Below, piece after piece: positions 12,893 through 23,851 of a DNA stretch of 64,000 nucleotides. The position numbers and the translations under genes are program-made. Below the pieces are notes generated by a model. That model saw only the letters and a program-made list of their open reading frames with translations, ran no database searches and was not told where the DNA came from. Origin of the DNA: Pseudofabraea citricarpa (taxonomy: Eukaryota > Ascomycota > Leotiomycetes > Helotiales > Dermateaceae); assembly GCA_029641185.1 (NCBI GenBank), contig JAPWGK010000022.1:372001-436000 (forward strand), in the 5' to 3' direction. The stretch's first letter is position 1. Each line of letters begins with the position of its first letter.

Positions 12893-13447
12893 ACAGATTT
12901 CACGAAGCACCAGCATAATACCCACAAAGGGGGAAAGAAGTGACATCTTCCTATGTTGATTGGTAGAGATCAGCACTGATATAACGCTTGAAATTATCTC
13001 CTACCACAATAACACACAAATAGTGTTAGAATTTGTGTTTATAACACCAGGATGGCGCTCTTTCCGCATATAATCAGGCGGGCTGTTCACGTTCTTGATT
13101 GAAGATCTGATTGGGAGTTTAGATTGAATTTGATTTAATTTTACTAATACCAGATTATTGAAGTGCTCAGGATCACCACAAGACCAAAAAGTATCACATG
13201 ATTTCAAAAAATGATTGTCGGTCATGTGTTGTTACTGTTATCCTTATATTTCACTTGATCGTGGCAGACGATATATTATCATATTCGGCTATACTTCATC
13301 GGCATAACAGTGCTGATTCAGCCCCTGAAAACTCCTCCTAAAGCTCTGTTTTGAGGTTAAGCAAGCTAGCGATTTCTCTTTTCTCTTTATCTTCTTGTCT
13401 CGACTATATTTCCACTTTACAGACTGACTTAAAGCCAACCTGTCAAT
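12893..13447. other. intergenic between convergent genes
   Basis: 3' flanks of the Cys-rich gene and of the acyl-CoA dehydrogenase-like gene. AT-rich, and I see nothing coding. Confidence 0.45.
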
Positions 13448-15008
13448 TCACGTATACCATGAAGGCTCTGGGATCTCTTTGAGCAAGGCCCAAACACCCA
13501 CTTCTCTAAATTTGTATGCCACTGGATCATGAAGACTGTGAACTGTAGAAGGTTAGCTCACTCTTGTAGTTTGAGTTTAAGAACTCACTTCTTGTATTTC
13601 TCCAGAATCTGTCAAAGCCATATTTGTTTAGGCTCCCGCGAGCTCCTACGAGTTCGAATATTTTCGAGCCAACCTCCAATGATGCTTCTATAGCATTAGC
13701 CTTAGTTGCAGCGACTCCTAAGTGTCATCAGCTAGTGGAATTGAAGGATATTTTATTACAGAGCAACTAACGGACCGCCGCTTCTCCTCGAGACTTCTCA
13801 GTTAATTGGTCGCGTGGTGCATGTATTAAACTGGATACATGCTTTGCTGTTTCATTCAATAATGCTTCAGCAGCCCAAAGCTTGGTCTGAAGCCTTCCAT
13901 ATCCTTCGAGAATATACTAAAGAGACCATTAGCTATAATTCAAAGTTAAATGAATATTGGCATACCCATTCTTCTGTGGCCTTTGATTTGTTATCTCCTC
14001 CATATGGCCATGCGCGTGTGGTGTTCCGGGTATAATCCGAGGCATATCTCAAGGCACCAATACCAACACCAATATGCACCGCAGCAAATTGAAGTTGAAC
14101 TGGTGGCAAAACAAAATCATGATAAGCGTCTCTTGGAGTTAGTTGCTTATTAACGAAGCCTGCAGCTTTCTCCCATGGAACCTGGACATTTGTGATAACA
14201 CATCCACCAGACTCCTAACAAATGTTAGTTAGGAATATGAAAATAGGATTAAAAGCTTATGTACCGTAAGTCTTTGCCCAATGACATCCCAATCGCCCTT
14301 GAAGGTGATGCCGGGTTGGCGAGTAGGGACAAACGCAAATACATGGATACCATCCGAGCCCTGTAAGACACCCTCGAGAACAGTAACATCGCTAATGACC
14401 CCACCTGATATATTTTGTTAAATTATGGAAGATTTGATAACGGTATAACCTTACCAGTCGAGAAAAATTTCTCTCCATTAAAGATCAAATCATCGCCATT
14501 ATCAACAGCAATCATGTCAGCATTTCGTGGATTCACAGCGCCTCCAAGATAGTAATTTCCTTCAGTAAATTCTCGAAGCCATTGCCTTGCCTGATCTGGT
14601 GTGCCGAGTATCTGACTGCTCCAAAACCTATTTCAAGCGTCAACCAATCTTGATTCTTGCCTATTTTGCAACGGTGACTTACCAGGAGTAGTGGTTACCA
14701 AGAAGATGTCCGATACTTCCATCAGCCTTAGAAACCTCAGTGGTGACTTTGTAGCTTGTTTGCCATGTCTCTCCACCCCCGCCAAACTCTCGTGGCCCTA
14801 AAAGGTTGACAAGGCCGGCTTCTTTAAGCAATTGCACCTCTGCGTAAGGTGTTTTCCCTGCATGATCTCGCTCTACAGCATCGATTTCCAAAATTGTAGA
14901 CACTTCACCTGCGCGTGCGACCCAATCGGCTGGATTGTCGGGTTTTGGAGTAGCTCGCCATCGTTGGATCGCTACTGTGCGAGCTTCCTCTGCTTTGGAG
15001 TTTTGCAT
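13448..15008 (-). CDS. DszC-like acyl-CoA dehydrogenase-fold flavin enzyme
   Basis: Flavin enzyme of about 418 residues, encoded by seven exons (15008-14683, 14627-14455, 14404-14265, 14214-13966, 13916-13772, 13717-13589, 13542-13448; introns 46-55 nt). The fifth intron uses a GTTAGT donor and the third GTACAT. The N-terminal helical domain has the LLGPREFGGGGETW segment. The middle domain contains FNGEKFFSTG and GSDGIHVFAFVPT. The C-terminal helical domain has LWAAEALLNETA and the closing RTHxLHDP-like motif. This order matches fungal proteins annotated as dibenzothiophene desulfurization enzyme C or thermophilic desulfurizing enzyme, i.e. acyl-CoA dehydrogenase homologues that act as FMNH2-dependent monooxygenases. 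The real substrate is unknown. All reading frames close properly, so unlike its neighbour to the left it looks intact. Confidence 0.88.
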
Positions 15009-15934
15009 ATTAGATGGGAGTTAGACGTGGGCTTATCTTGACAGTTACGTGTAATTAAGACGGCCGATAGAGCGGATTCTTTGGTTTCGCAGAAACAAGC
15101 TCACCCTATAGAGCTGATAAATACCTCGTATATTTGATCGTGTATATCTTTCAAGTAGATCTAAAAGGGCTGCGATCAAAGTTCTTCCCTCGCCCACTTA
15201 TAGATGGTAGCGAGTAAAGACGCCATTGCCATTGGAACAGGGTTTGTTCTGCATTCCCCACTCTATTGAGGGAGATTTACCGACACGAATAACTAGCTAG
15301 CTAGCACGTCAGAAGCCACTAACGCAGGAAAAGCACATTTGTCTTGCTGCATGATATATCCTTATCGGTTAAAAGGACTCCTAAAAACCTCGTCCGATCA
15401 CATCACCTTTCAAATTCGTGATAATGAATTATTTGTATGATCGGTTGATACTGTCTTTGACAAAGATGAAGTATAATTACTTGGACTCAATTATGCTAAT
15501 TGTATCAATGCATTGCATGCTAGTATGGCGTAATCTATATCCACAATGCCGTATAATCACATGTCGAAAGTAGCGACGAAGCTCGCCCACTTTTGGAATT
15601 CGGAAAAGGAAGCCCAAACTTGGAAGGCAATACGCGATAGGTAGTTGGCTAGTCTTTGACATTTTCTTTTATACAAGGGTCCGTGTATGACATATATCTA
15701 CCTCGAAGCTCAAACTCTATAAATAATGAGTTATACTGAAGTTGCCATCACACTGAGTAACCATCTTCATTTTATTCCCATGCTCCTAAACCAGTTAGTT
15801 GAATTGTTGGGTCAGGGGTCTGGTGCAAATAAGCAGCTATATTGTTCTGCACAATGGCCAGCAATCTAACTCTTTTACAGAATTTCCATTATCTTCTTGC
15901 ACAATTCAGTTGCATCAGTCCTTGATAAAGCAGC
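15009..15934. other. intergenic, AT-rich
   Basis: Promoter side of the DszC-like gene and 3' side of the next minus-strand gene. No coding or RNA feature seen. Confidence 0.45.
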
Positions 15935-17390
15935 TCAGTCCTCCTCCTCGCTTTCTGCTTTCTCTTTCTTTTCTACTTCATCCTCTTCCTCCAGCCACTT
16001 CTTGATGTTTCTAGACAAGGCCCGTTGTTTTTCTTTCTCTCTGATGTATTCTCTCTCTGCTTTGTCAAGTTCCTCCTCAGCCTGGTCCAATTGAGCCTTC
16101 AACGCCTTGTTCGATCTTTCCAGCACAGCAGTTGCCTCTTCAAGTTTCTTTTTGGTTTCATTCATTTTGGCTCTAATCTTGGTGGGATCATCCATGGATT
16201 CAATCTTTGCTTTGATATCTTCAAGTGATACCTGGGTACGATTCTTGGATTTTGCCAGTCTCTTTTGCCGTAGTCCCTCTTGGTCTCTGTCAATATTATC
16301 TCGTAACCAGGGACGCTGAATGAATACTTCGTGAATTTCTTTCCGGTAGTTGTGATCCTCATCACGATACACGTTGTTTGTCCCAGACTGTTTTGGATTG
16401 AAACCTCCATCGTAGACCATGGCCCCTGCTAGCATGGTGACAAGTATCTCTGCCAATTTATACTGTTCCGGCTTCCATATTTTGAGGATCGGAAGCGAAA
16501 TGACTTTGAATGGGATTCCAAGCACCTTCAGGCAACTTAAGAGTAAGCCCCAAGGTTTGGGGGTCTGGGTGAGACCATTTTCAGGACAATAGGCCACCAT
16601 CCTGGACATGAGTTTGGTGGCACATCCCACCTCCAGAGGGAATTGGATCTGAGGGTTCTCGCCAGTTTTATCGATGTCCTTTCGTATCCGCTCATCCAAT
16701 TTCTTCAAGAACACCAAAGATGCATCGCCCTTGTTGATGAAATAACGATCTCCCTCGGACTGATTGACTCCCTTGTCACTCCACGCGTTATCGATTGTCT
16801 CTGCTTCTTTGGCCGCGTCGATCTCTTCTTGAGAAGAATCAATATTGATGGATATCTTATGTCCATCCATGTATCTGCTACCTGTCAGTTGTGCGCTCTT
16901 GATATTGTCTGTTGGTACTCATTCGCCAAACTTACCTCTTTATCATATCCCTGACAGTCTTCCACTGCCGCCTGCTCAATCCCTTGCCTTCATCGCTCTT
17001 GTTCTCCGTAGTAATCACCAGAGTATTCATATATACTCCAGATGTGCCATCCAGAGTGTAGAATTGATCTCGGAAGTCTGCTTCTCTCTCATACCTGTAA
17101 CCTACGGTATTCCATAGCAGTGCCTCGATGACCGGCGTAGATATGCTGCATAGAAGGTTCATCATCTCTTTTGCACCATGGCGGTCTTTCTCAACCAGTT
17201 TCATACTAGCTTGAACGTTTCGCTTTGGCTCTGTTTCACCCTCATTGAGTAGATCCTCTGCGGCAATGGCGTATAGCTCCCATCCGAGGTCAGACAATAA
17301 ACCTTCATCGAATTTCTTGATGAGTCGAATTCGTCTTGCATCCAGCTGGGGAATCTCGGCCGTCGGAGAATAGTCTTTAGAGGAGGCCAT
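15935..17390 (-). CDS. orphan protein with C-terminal coiled coil
   Basis: Predicted 464-residue protein without a domain I recognise. Two exons (17390-16936 and 16874-15935) flank a 61-nt intron (GTAAGT..GCAG) and read continuously as MIKRYMDGHK across the junction. The first roughly 340 residues are mixed, with globular-looking stretches such as WGLLLSCLKVLGIPFKVISLPI. From about residue 370 to 450 it is a long charged helix (MNETKKKLEEATAVLERSNKALKAQ..) that should form a coiled coil, and the tail is very acidic (ESEEED). It is divergently transcribed from the next gene across a 350-base intergenic region. It begins the island of unrecognised genes. Confidence 0.75.
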
Positions 17391-17740
17391 GATCGCGGGG
17401 TGTGGGGTAGGTTGTTAATGAGGTGTTGTTGAGTTTGGAGGAGCGCGCAAGTAGGTATCGATATCGAAAGAAAAAAAAACGTGATAGTGTGCTCGAATAT
17501 AGGGCTGGTCACAGACTGCCATCAATATAGAAAACATTTAATAAATATGCTTTCATAATCATTTGCCACTATAGACAGTATCTACCTGAAATTTGACCAA
17601 ACAATAGATAATTAGGTGTCGGGTGGTGCTGGCGGTTTGAAGGCATACTTGCGTGTTGACTTCAAAGTGGAAGGAATATATTTGGACTCAGATCCCCAAA
17701 AGAAAACACACAACAACCACCAGGCGCAACATCTTCACCA
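17391..17740. promoter_or_regulatory. shared divergent promoter region
   Basis: 350 bases lie between two start codons facing away from each other (minus at 17390, plus at 17741), so they should hold both promoters. An A/T-rich run (about 17468-17477) and TATAGA/AATATA stretches are visible, but I cannot assign a specific site. Confidence 0.35.
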
Positions 17741-18863
17741 ATGCCACCAGAAGCAATAGAGCGCCTCCACACGGCATACCCAGATAATCGCGATGCGATG
17801 GGCATACTCTACCTCATGCGCCCATTTCCGGGGACTTACACCGAAGAGTATGAAATAAAGACGAGAGAAAACAAAGAGCGACCCGATCCTGCTGACGAGA
17901 ATACCAGCGGCCTAGACGTACTCATCATACTCTTAAGACTCCTACACATATTCACATGGGACATGGAGATCGATGATGCAGGAAGTGGAGACTTTACGGG
18001 TTCGGAGATCGCCATCTTTCACATGGCAATGTCGAACTTAGGCTGGTCAATGGAGGGCGATTGGGAGATGAAGAGACAAATTCTTTCCAAGATTGAAATG
18101 GACGGCATAACATCAAGTACACCAACCTTCCTCGAGCTTATGAACGCCGAAGCACTGCATGTCCTTATCTGGAAGCACCCATCATTACAATTGGTTGACA
18201 GTCGATCGGTAGAGACTCGAGATACAAAAGAAGGGGGAAGACAGTCGTATCTTAGATTATTGGAAGCTGGAGACTCGACCATATGGGGGTTGAATGACCT
18301 CAATTGGGATGGCACCGGCTCTATTAACGAGTTCTTTCTTTACCCATCTGTTTGCCAAAAAGACAACAAACAGACAAGATAAACAGTTGTTGTGCTTGAG
18401 ACCACCGCTTTTACGGCTGCGCTACACAAATCAAAAAGAGACCAAAGACATTTCTGAACTTTGAACCATTGAGTTCAAGGCAATTGAGTGGAGACCAGGA
18501 CCAAACAATATTGTCTTCGCGGAAACTCCATTGAATAAATATCATCTGGTCACAGTTATCAGACTAGGAGATGACGAGGTGCGAGATGATATCCGAGCAT
18601 ACTGGAAAGATGGGAGCGAAGTTGTACCACCAGAAGTGCCCAAAGGATTTTGGGCCAAGGATCCTTACGCAAGAGAACAATGCTCGGTTAAGGATCCAGG
18701 CGGATTCATACTATTCTATCATAGAGTATAGGAACCTGATGACTGGCCTATCAAAGTCTCAGAAATGAACATTCAAGCACCAGAATACGAAGCAAGGCCA
18801 TGGGTTGTGAAAGAAACAGAGGAGTGTCAGCAAGAGTATGCGCAAGATGCTGAAGGGGAGTGA
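17741..18863 (+). pseudogene. orphan gene, apparently broken by a frameshift and two stops
   Basis: The ATG frame runs 213 codons to 18382 and looks coding. The protein-like sequence then continues in a different frame from about 18331-18345, where TTCTTTCTTTACCC suggests a one-base shift. That second frame reads RPPLLRLRYTNQKETKDISEL, a TGA at 18462, then EFKAIEWRPGPNNIVFAE and on to FYHRV. It meets a TAG at 18729, then about 43 more in-frame residues (EPDDWPIKVSEMN..) to a TGA at 18861. TGA from CGA and TAG from CAG would both be C-to-T changes. No GT..AG intron can replace the frameshift, since the gap is too short. I do not recognise the family. An unusual gene structure or a sequencing error are the alternatives. 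Confidence 0.55.
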
Positions 18864-19087
18864 TCAGTCATAGGGTAAACCAAGAGAGAAGTTAATAGAT
18901 GAGTTCCAATACATTAATTACGCACGTGATTGAGTGATGACCTATTAATTTCACGTTGAACAATTAACATGGGAGCTGTCGGCCTGTCTCCGATGGGCCG
19001 GTGTGGGGTGTGGGGTGTGGAGGCTGCAACACTAGCGCCTCGCATACGATATAGCCTCATCTTATCAAGGTAGGCGCGAAGCAGAGG

Positions 19088-20619
19088 ATGTCGAATTTTT
19101 CTCCTTCTACTATCATGCATCTACAGTCCAGCGGCAGCATGGATCCCACCGGCAGTATGCAATCCCAGCTCGATAGTGAAATCGAGCAGTACATAAAGAT
19201 CCTACAAGAGAGCAAAGACTACCTGAATGGTATAGCTGCCATAGCAGGTAACGACCACATACCAACCACGATGACAAAGATTGATACAGCATTCGGTGCC
19301 TGGATCTCCGAGACTAGGAAAGTCCTTCAAGCCAAGAAAGATTTCAAAGCTTGGGCAAGCGCCGAAGTTGAGGCTAGGTTATCTGAAGCACTTGCAGCAG
19401 AGAAGCAGTCATTGGAACTAACGGCCCAGAATGCCGAGCGAGAGAAGGAGAACCACAGAATAGCGGCACGAGATAACAGGATTGCAACTGAGGCTGCAAA
19501 TGCACAGCATCAGAAATACAACACTCTACTCGATTTACTCGACGAGAGAGAAAAACGACTCACTGCTGATGAAAATACCACGGCTACGGTATGCTAAACC
19601 TCTCAATACTGCAGCATCCAATGTCTTGCTTGATTTCTCCATTTGATATTCAGATTCTGACGACTAAACAGATCCAAAAGATATCGGAGGAGCTTGCGAG
19701 TCTCAAGATTGGACATAATGAAGCCACAGAGACATGCAAAAAATCCAATGACAACTACACAAAGCTTGAAAATTACCACACAGAAGTCAAAGCCTCTGTT
19801 GCTCAAATCAGCAAATTGGAGGCCGAAGTTCAAGAGCAAAAGAGAGAAAACGTGGAGCTGAAAACAAAACAAGAGCTTCTAGAGCAAGAGAACAAGAAAC
19901 TCCACGACACATACGCTTCGGAAATGAGGAAATGTAAAGACAGCGACGAATATCTCCGAACAGAAAACATACAGATAAAGGCCAAATTCGAGCTTCTACA
20001 GCAGTGGAATGAAGAACTCAAGACCACACACACCTCCGATATAAAGAGATATACAGACAACAACGAAAGTCTCCAAAAAGAGAATATAGAAGTCAAAGTT
20101 ACACACGAGCTTCTAGAGAGGGAGAAGGAAGAACTCAAGGCCAAACATGAGATTCTCGAGGGGGAGAAAGAAAAACTCAAGGCCAAACACGAGATTCTCG
20201 AGGGGGAGAAAGAAAAACTCAAGGCCAAGTACGAGATTCTAGAGGGAGAGAAAGAAAAACTCAAGGCCAAGCACGAGATTCTAAAGAGGGAGAAGGAAGA
20301 ACTCAAGGAGGAACTCAAGGCCAAACACGAGATTCTAGAGGGGGAGAAAGAAAAACTGAATGCCAAACACGCCTCCGAAATAAAGACATATACAGAAAAC
20401 GACGAACGGCTCCGAAGAGAGATCGAGGAGTGCAAAATAAAGATTGAAAGTATGCCTGTATCTACGGTCTCCGATTTACAAAGGCAAGTGGCACAGCTGA
20501 AAACAGAATTAGCTGCAGCAAAGTCACCGTCGTCAGAACCAGCAACCGATCAAGATCAGAGCCAACCCGTTACGCCAAGCCACAGCACACAATGGCAAAA
20601 CAGCACTTTTAATTCTTGA
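19088..20619 (+). CDS. long coiled-coil protein with 14-residue repeats
   Basis: Predicted 488-residue protein in two exons (19088-19588 and 19654-20619), joined across a 65-nt intron (GTATGC..TTCAG). Residues 1-100 are mixed. From about residue 110 onward nearly all is charged helix: EAEVQEQKRENVELKT..-type heptads. About 20104-20373 encodes six or so copies of a 14-residue unit, consensus EILEGEKEKLKAKH, which is two heptads. The C-terminal tail is Ser/Gln-rich. This is a structural, scaffold-like protein with no named domain. The near-identical 42-nt DNA repeats mean copy number may vary between strains and assemblies may collapse it. Confidence 0.75.
20104..20373 (+). repeat. in-frame 42-nt tandem repeat (14-aa coiled-coil unit)
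   Basis: Five to six consecutive copies of a 42-nt unit, GAGATTCTCGAGGGGGAGAA plus about 22 more bases. The central three are almost identical, and one copy carries an extra partial unit (ELKEELKAKH). It lies within the coiled-coil gene. Confidence 0.85.
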
Positions 20620-20677
20620 AGCTCTAACGCCATCAAGCCCCATTGCAACCAGCACGAAGAGAAGGAGGGACAACAAT

Positions 20678-21123
20678 ATGGACGCAGATGCAGACTTAGA
20701 GATCCAACAGAACAAATCAGTTCACAAGTGGCGCATATACATAGAGCAATGCAGCCGCATAATAGCAGATCTATCACCAGATGTTGATTGTGACCTTGCA
20801 GCTGCGTGGCAACATATCAACACATCCTTTGACGGAGATTCTGCTTCATTTCAGAACTACTTAAACTGGATCAATCGAGATTATTTTCAAAAGACAAGTT
20901 GGCAGTGTCTTAGGACCATTGCGAAATTGGAGCCTTCTTCCGTAGAATGGCTAGAACCCAACGAAACAGCATGTGAAAAATGCATCAGGCGGAATGCAAG
21001 TCAATGTGTCCAGGTAAGAGAATTCAAAGGAAAAAAAACTTTCGCCTCATCGAGACCGTCTAGGGTGTCGAGCTAGTAGTGGAATATTTTGTTGTCATAA
21101 ATTCAGACAACTCGCCACTATGA
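20678..21123 (+). CDS. small orphan protein with a Cys cluster
   Basis: Predicted 131 residues from exons 20678-21013 and 21064-21123, joined over a 50-nt intron (GTAAGA..CTAG). Unspliced, the frame ends at 21076. The visible features are an acidic start, Trp-rich middle segments and ACEKCIRRNASQCVQ (about residues 98-112), a CxxC...C arrangement resembling the short Cys clusters of many fungal orphan proteins. It starts only 58 bases after the coiled-coil gene in the same direction. No function is inferred. Confidence 0.5.
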
Positions 21124-21601
21124 TGCACATTTACCCTCTTAAGGAAGAATTACTTACCTCTGCGAGGCACATTTCACCTTTAAGGAAGAGTTATTTATTG
21201 TTGAATGCGAGTCCGACTCCTGAGAAGTTACTGGGATTGATGGTTCCTCGAACTCTACAAGCTCTCGCAACCTCCGTAGCTAGCTCTTCGCCTCAATCAA
21301 TCAACCTCTTCCCTCTTCAATGATATTCACCGATTCCGTGTTGTCTTATTATTTGCCCGTGTCCATGAAATTAAACTACACCTAATTAGCTTTGGTACAG
21401 TAGACAGATAAAATGCTACTAATTCCAATGCCCTTGAGACCTGTCCTCCAACGCCTTACGGTGTAGAATATGGTGAATATTGTCATGTGACCCACGTCTC
21501 ATGGAATTCATATGTTAACACGCTTTCAAAGCGCGCAGGAACTCTTCCTCTCCATCACAACTATCAGCCACCAAATCTTCGACATACGGGGAAAGGATAC
21601 A
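21124..21601. other. intergenic, promoter of zinc-knuckle gene
   Basis: No supportable gene in this roughly 480-base stretch. Confidence 0.4.
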
Positions 21602-23036
21602 ATGGCTGGTTACAACGCCGCCTGGGGGCCTCACAACCCAAATGCTCAAGGTCAATCAGAGCATAGAAGTACGTTATGCGCAGGTTTTATGACAACGTTT
21701 TGAAAGCTAACAACGGTTTGTGTTAGCCTACCAAGAGACGATCGCACGTCTCGAACGAGAGAATGCTGCTTTAAGAGCACAACCACAGAGAAACACACAA
21801 CATAGCGAAAAGGCACGTTTGTCTTGTCCTAATTGTGGAAAAGACACACATAACTTGAGATGTTGTGATGGACCACTCACTAGAGACGGCTTCCTGCAAG
21901 GTTGCCCACACTGCAATACCAAGAGCCATGGACTTTGGCAATGCAAAAACGTCAATTATAGCAAGTTGAAACATTACATCTTGACGTGCCGGTCTGGAAA
22001 AGCACCTATTGAGATGCCAATGGACTGGAGACAGATCATCCCGACTTGGAACATACGAGATATGAGCGGAGAGGTTCACTGTCCTTTGACAATTGCCTTC
22101 GTTCGACAAAGAGCTGCAGCGGATCCCAATTGGTGGCAGAGACATAGATACATCCAAGGAGGTGCTAAAGACGTGGTGCCTCATGATCCTTCCTGGTCAA
22201 GGATGGCTTCTGTTCCATTTCAGACTCCTTCGGAAGGTCTAAGTGGCCAAGAGCGTTTCATCAATTGGATCCGGCGCAAGATAGATGATCAGGAAAGAAA
22301 GAGAGATACACCCAACCAGCAATATGGCGATAGAAGAGAGAGATCTAGAAGTCCGGTTCGAACTAACTATGGGAACTATCGCCAACGAAGTCCCGAATCA
22401 TATCACTATGAACCTTCCCATTACGGGTCTTCACTTTACGGACCTTCACTGTACGGGCCTCCTGGTCAATCTGGACCTCTACCCAGATATCAGCATGAAG
22501 CGACTCCGCACGTGCAACGCCATGACAATAGATACAGATACAATAGACAGCCGTCACCTTCTCAATATGAACACTACGGGGTATATCAGAGAGAGGTTTC
22601 CCCGAGAAGAAAAGAACCTTCGGTGGCTCCAAATACCAGAGTGCCAATTCGAGAATGCGGACAAAGAGAATCCCGACACAGAGAACCTGAACGATCTTCG
22701 ACTACACATAGCGACATCACTTCAGGCTGGACTTTCGGTCCAGGGCGCAGTTTCGGTCGAGGCCCTCCACTAGAAGATCGAGTTGAGAAAATATATGACA
22801 ACTTCAACACTCCTGTGAACGCAAATTCTGGCGATACAGTCATGACCAATAGAGATGATGGACAATTTCCAGGGTTAGATGCCATCAAAAACGAGGATAG
22901 CGACGACGATCTATATAGCGCACCACAGGTCGTATCCATCAGTAGAGAACCCACCTACCGGCAGCACAATAGCAAAACGGACAATGCCTCTTCAGAATCT
23001 TTCAAGAAGCTGAAGGTCGAAGAAAGAGAGTACTGA
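21602..23036 (+). CDS. double CCHC zinc-knuckle protein with SR-like tail
   Basis: Predicted 458 residues from exons 21602-21668 and 21727-23036 (58-nt intron, GTACGT..TTAG). A short helix with LERENAALRAQ precedes two perfect C-x2-C-x4-H-x4-C knuckles at about residues 56-69 (CPNCGKDTHNLRCC) and 82-95 (CPHCNTKSHGLWQC). A conserved-looking segment with MDWRQIIPTW and WWQRHRYIQGG follows. A long Arg/Ser/Tyr-rich low-complexity tail (RRERSRSPVR, then SYHYEPSHYGSS) comes next, and the C-terminus is acidic. Knuckles of this type bind single-stranded nucleic acid in Gag and CNBP-like proteins, so an RNA-binding role is a reasonable inference. No protease, reverse transcriptase or integrase is nearby, so it is not an intact retroelement Gag. 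Confidence 0.78.
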
Positions 23037-23851
23037 GGTGCAGTGGCAGAACTCATCGCGCTTTCAGATTCGGGCTAGAATAGGGCTGCCTCTACTGCCA
23101 CTCGAATAAGTAAATTCACACCTGTGCTCTAATGAGTAAGTTGCTATACTAGTACTCTAATGGGTACTTGTTCGTGCCTGGACTCCAATGAGCAACTTTC
23201 TGGACTCCAATGAGCAACTTTCTGGACTCTAATGAGTAACTTCCTGGGCTCCAACAGGCAACTTCCTGGACTCCAATGAGCAACTTTCCAAATTCCAATG
23301 AGTAACTAACTTGGACTCTAATGAGTAACTTCCTGGACTCCAATGAGTAACTAACTTGGACTCTGATGAGTAACTTCCTGGGCTCGAACAGGCAACTTCC
23401 TGGACTCCAATGAGCAACTTTTTGTGTCTGTACTATAATAGACCAGCTTTGTTTACACAGTTTATCAAATCACAACTTTTTGTCACGCATTTCACAATAT
23501 CTGTCTGAAAATTTACTAAATGGGAAAACGTAAGTAGCACGAACAAATGAGATCACTTGAGTTTGTGAGATCTAGCAATTTAAATTATTCATGACTTCAT
23601 GACTAACTACCTAAGCATACTACTATTAGTAGAATAAGTATCGTGCCTTTTGATCTCAAACTTGACAGCTTGTATGATTGACTTGCAATCCAATGAATGT
23701 CTGTAATTAACAGCTTGCATGATCGACTTGCAATCTTTAATGTATCGTGTTTGAATATCACGGTGAGTGAAAGTGTGATTCCCACCTTATGCACAACCAT
23801 TGGAGGATAACTCGCTGTACTTTACGCGCGATCCGTTGCAATTCAAGAAGA
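23037..23851. other. intergenic between convergent orphan genes
   Basis: 3' flanks of two convergent genes. It contains the minisatellite described separately and a diverged pair of segments, GCTTGTATGATTGACTTGCA (about 23669) and GCTTGCATGATCGACTTGCA (about 23713). No coding signal. Confidence 0.5.
23128..23424. repeat. 22-bp minisatellite, about 12 units
   Basis: Tandem units with consensus CTGGACTCCAATGAGTAACT plus TC. Several are 22-23 bp with C/T variation at fixed positions (GAGCAA/GAGTAA, ACTCC/ACTCT, CAATGAG/CAACAGG). The first units (about 23128-23170) are degenerate and the last is at about 23400-23421. The array shows a higher-order pattern in which the variants ctgggctccaacaggcaac and ctggactccaatgagcaac recur. 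It is non-coding. Confidence 0.88.

Noticed and set aside
21602..23036. Retrotransposon Gag gene of an intact element
   Set aside because: No protease, reverse transcriptase, integrase or LTRs nearby; the gene has its own spliceosomal intron.
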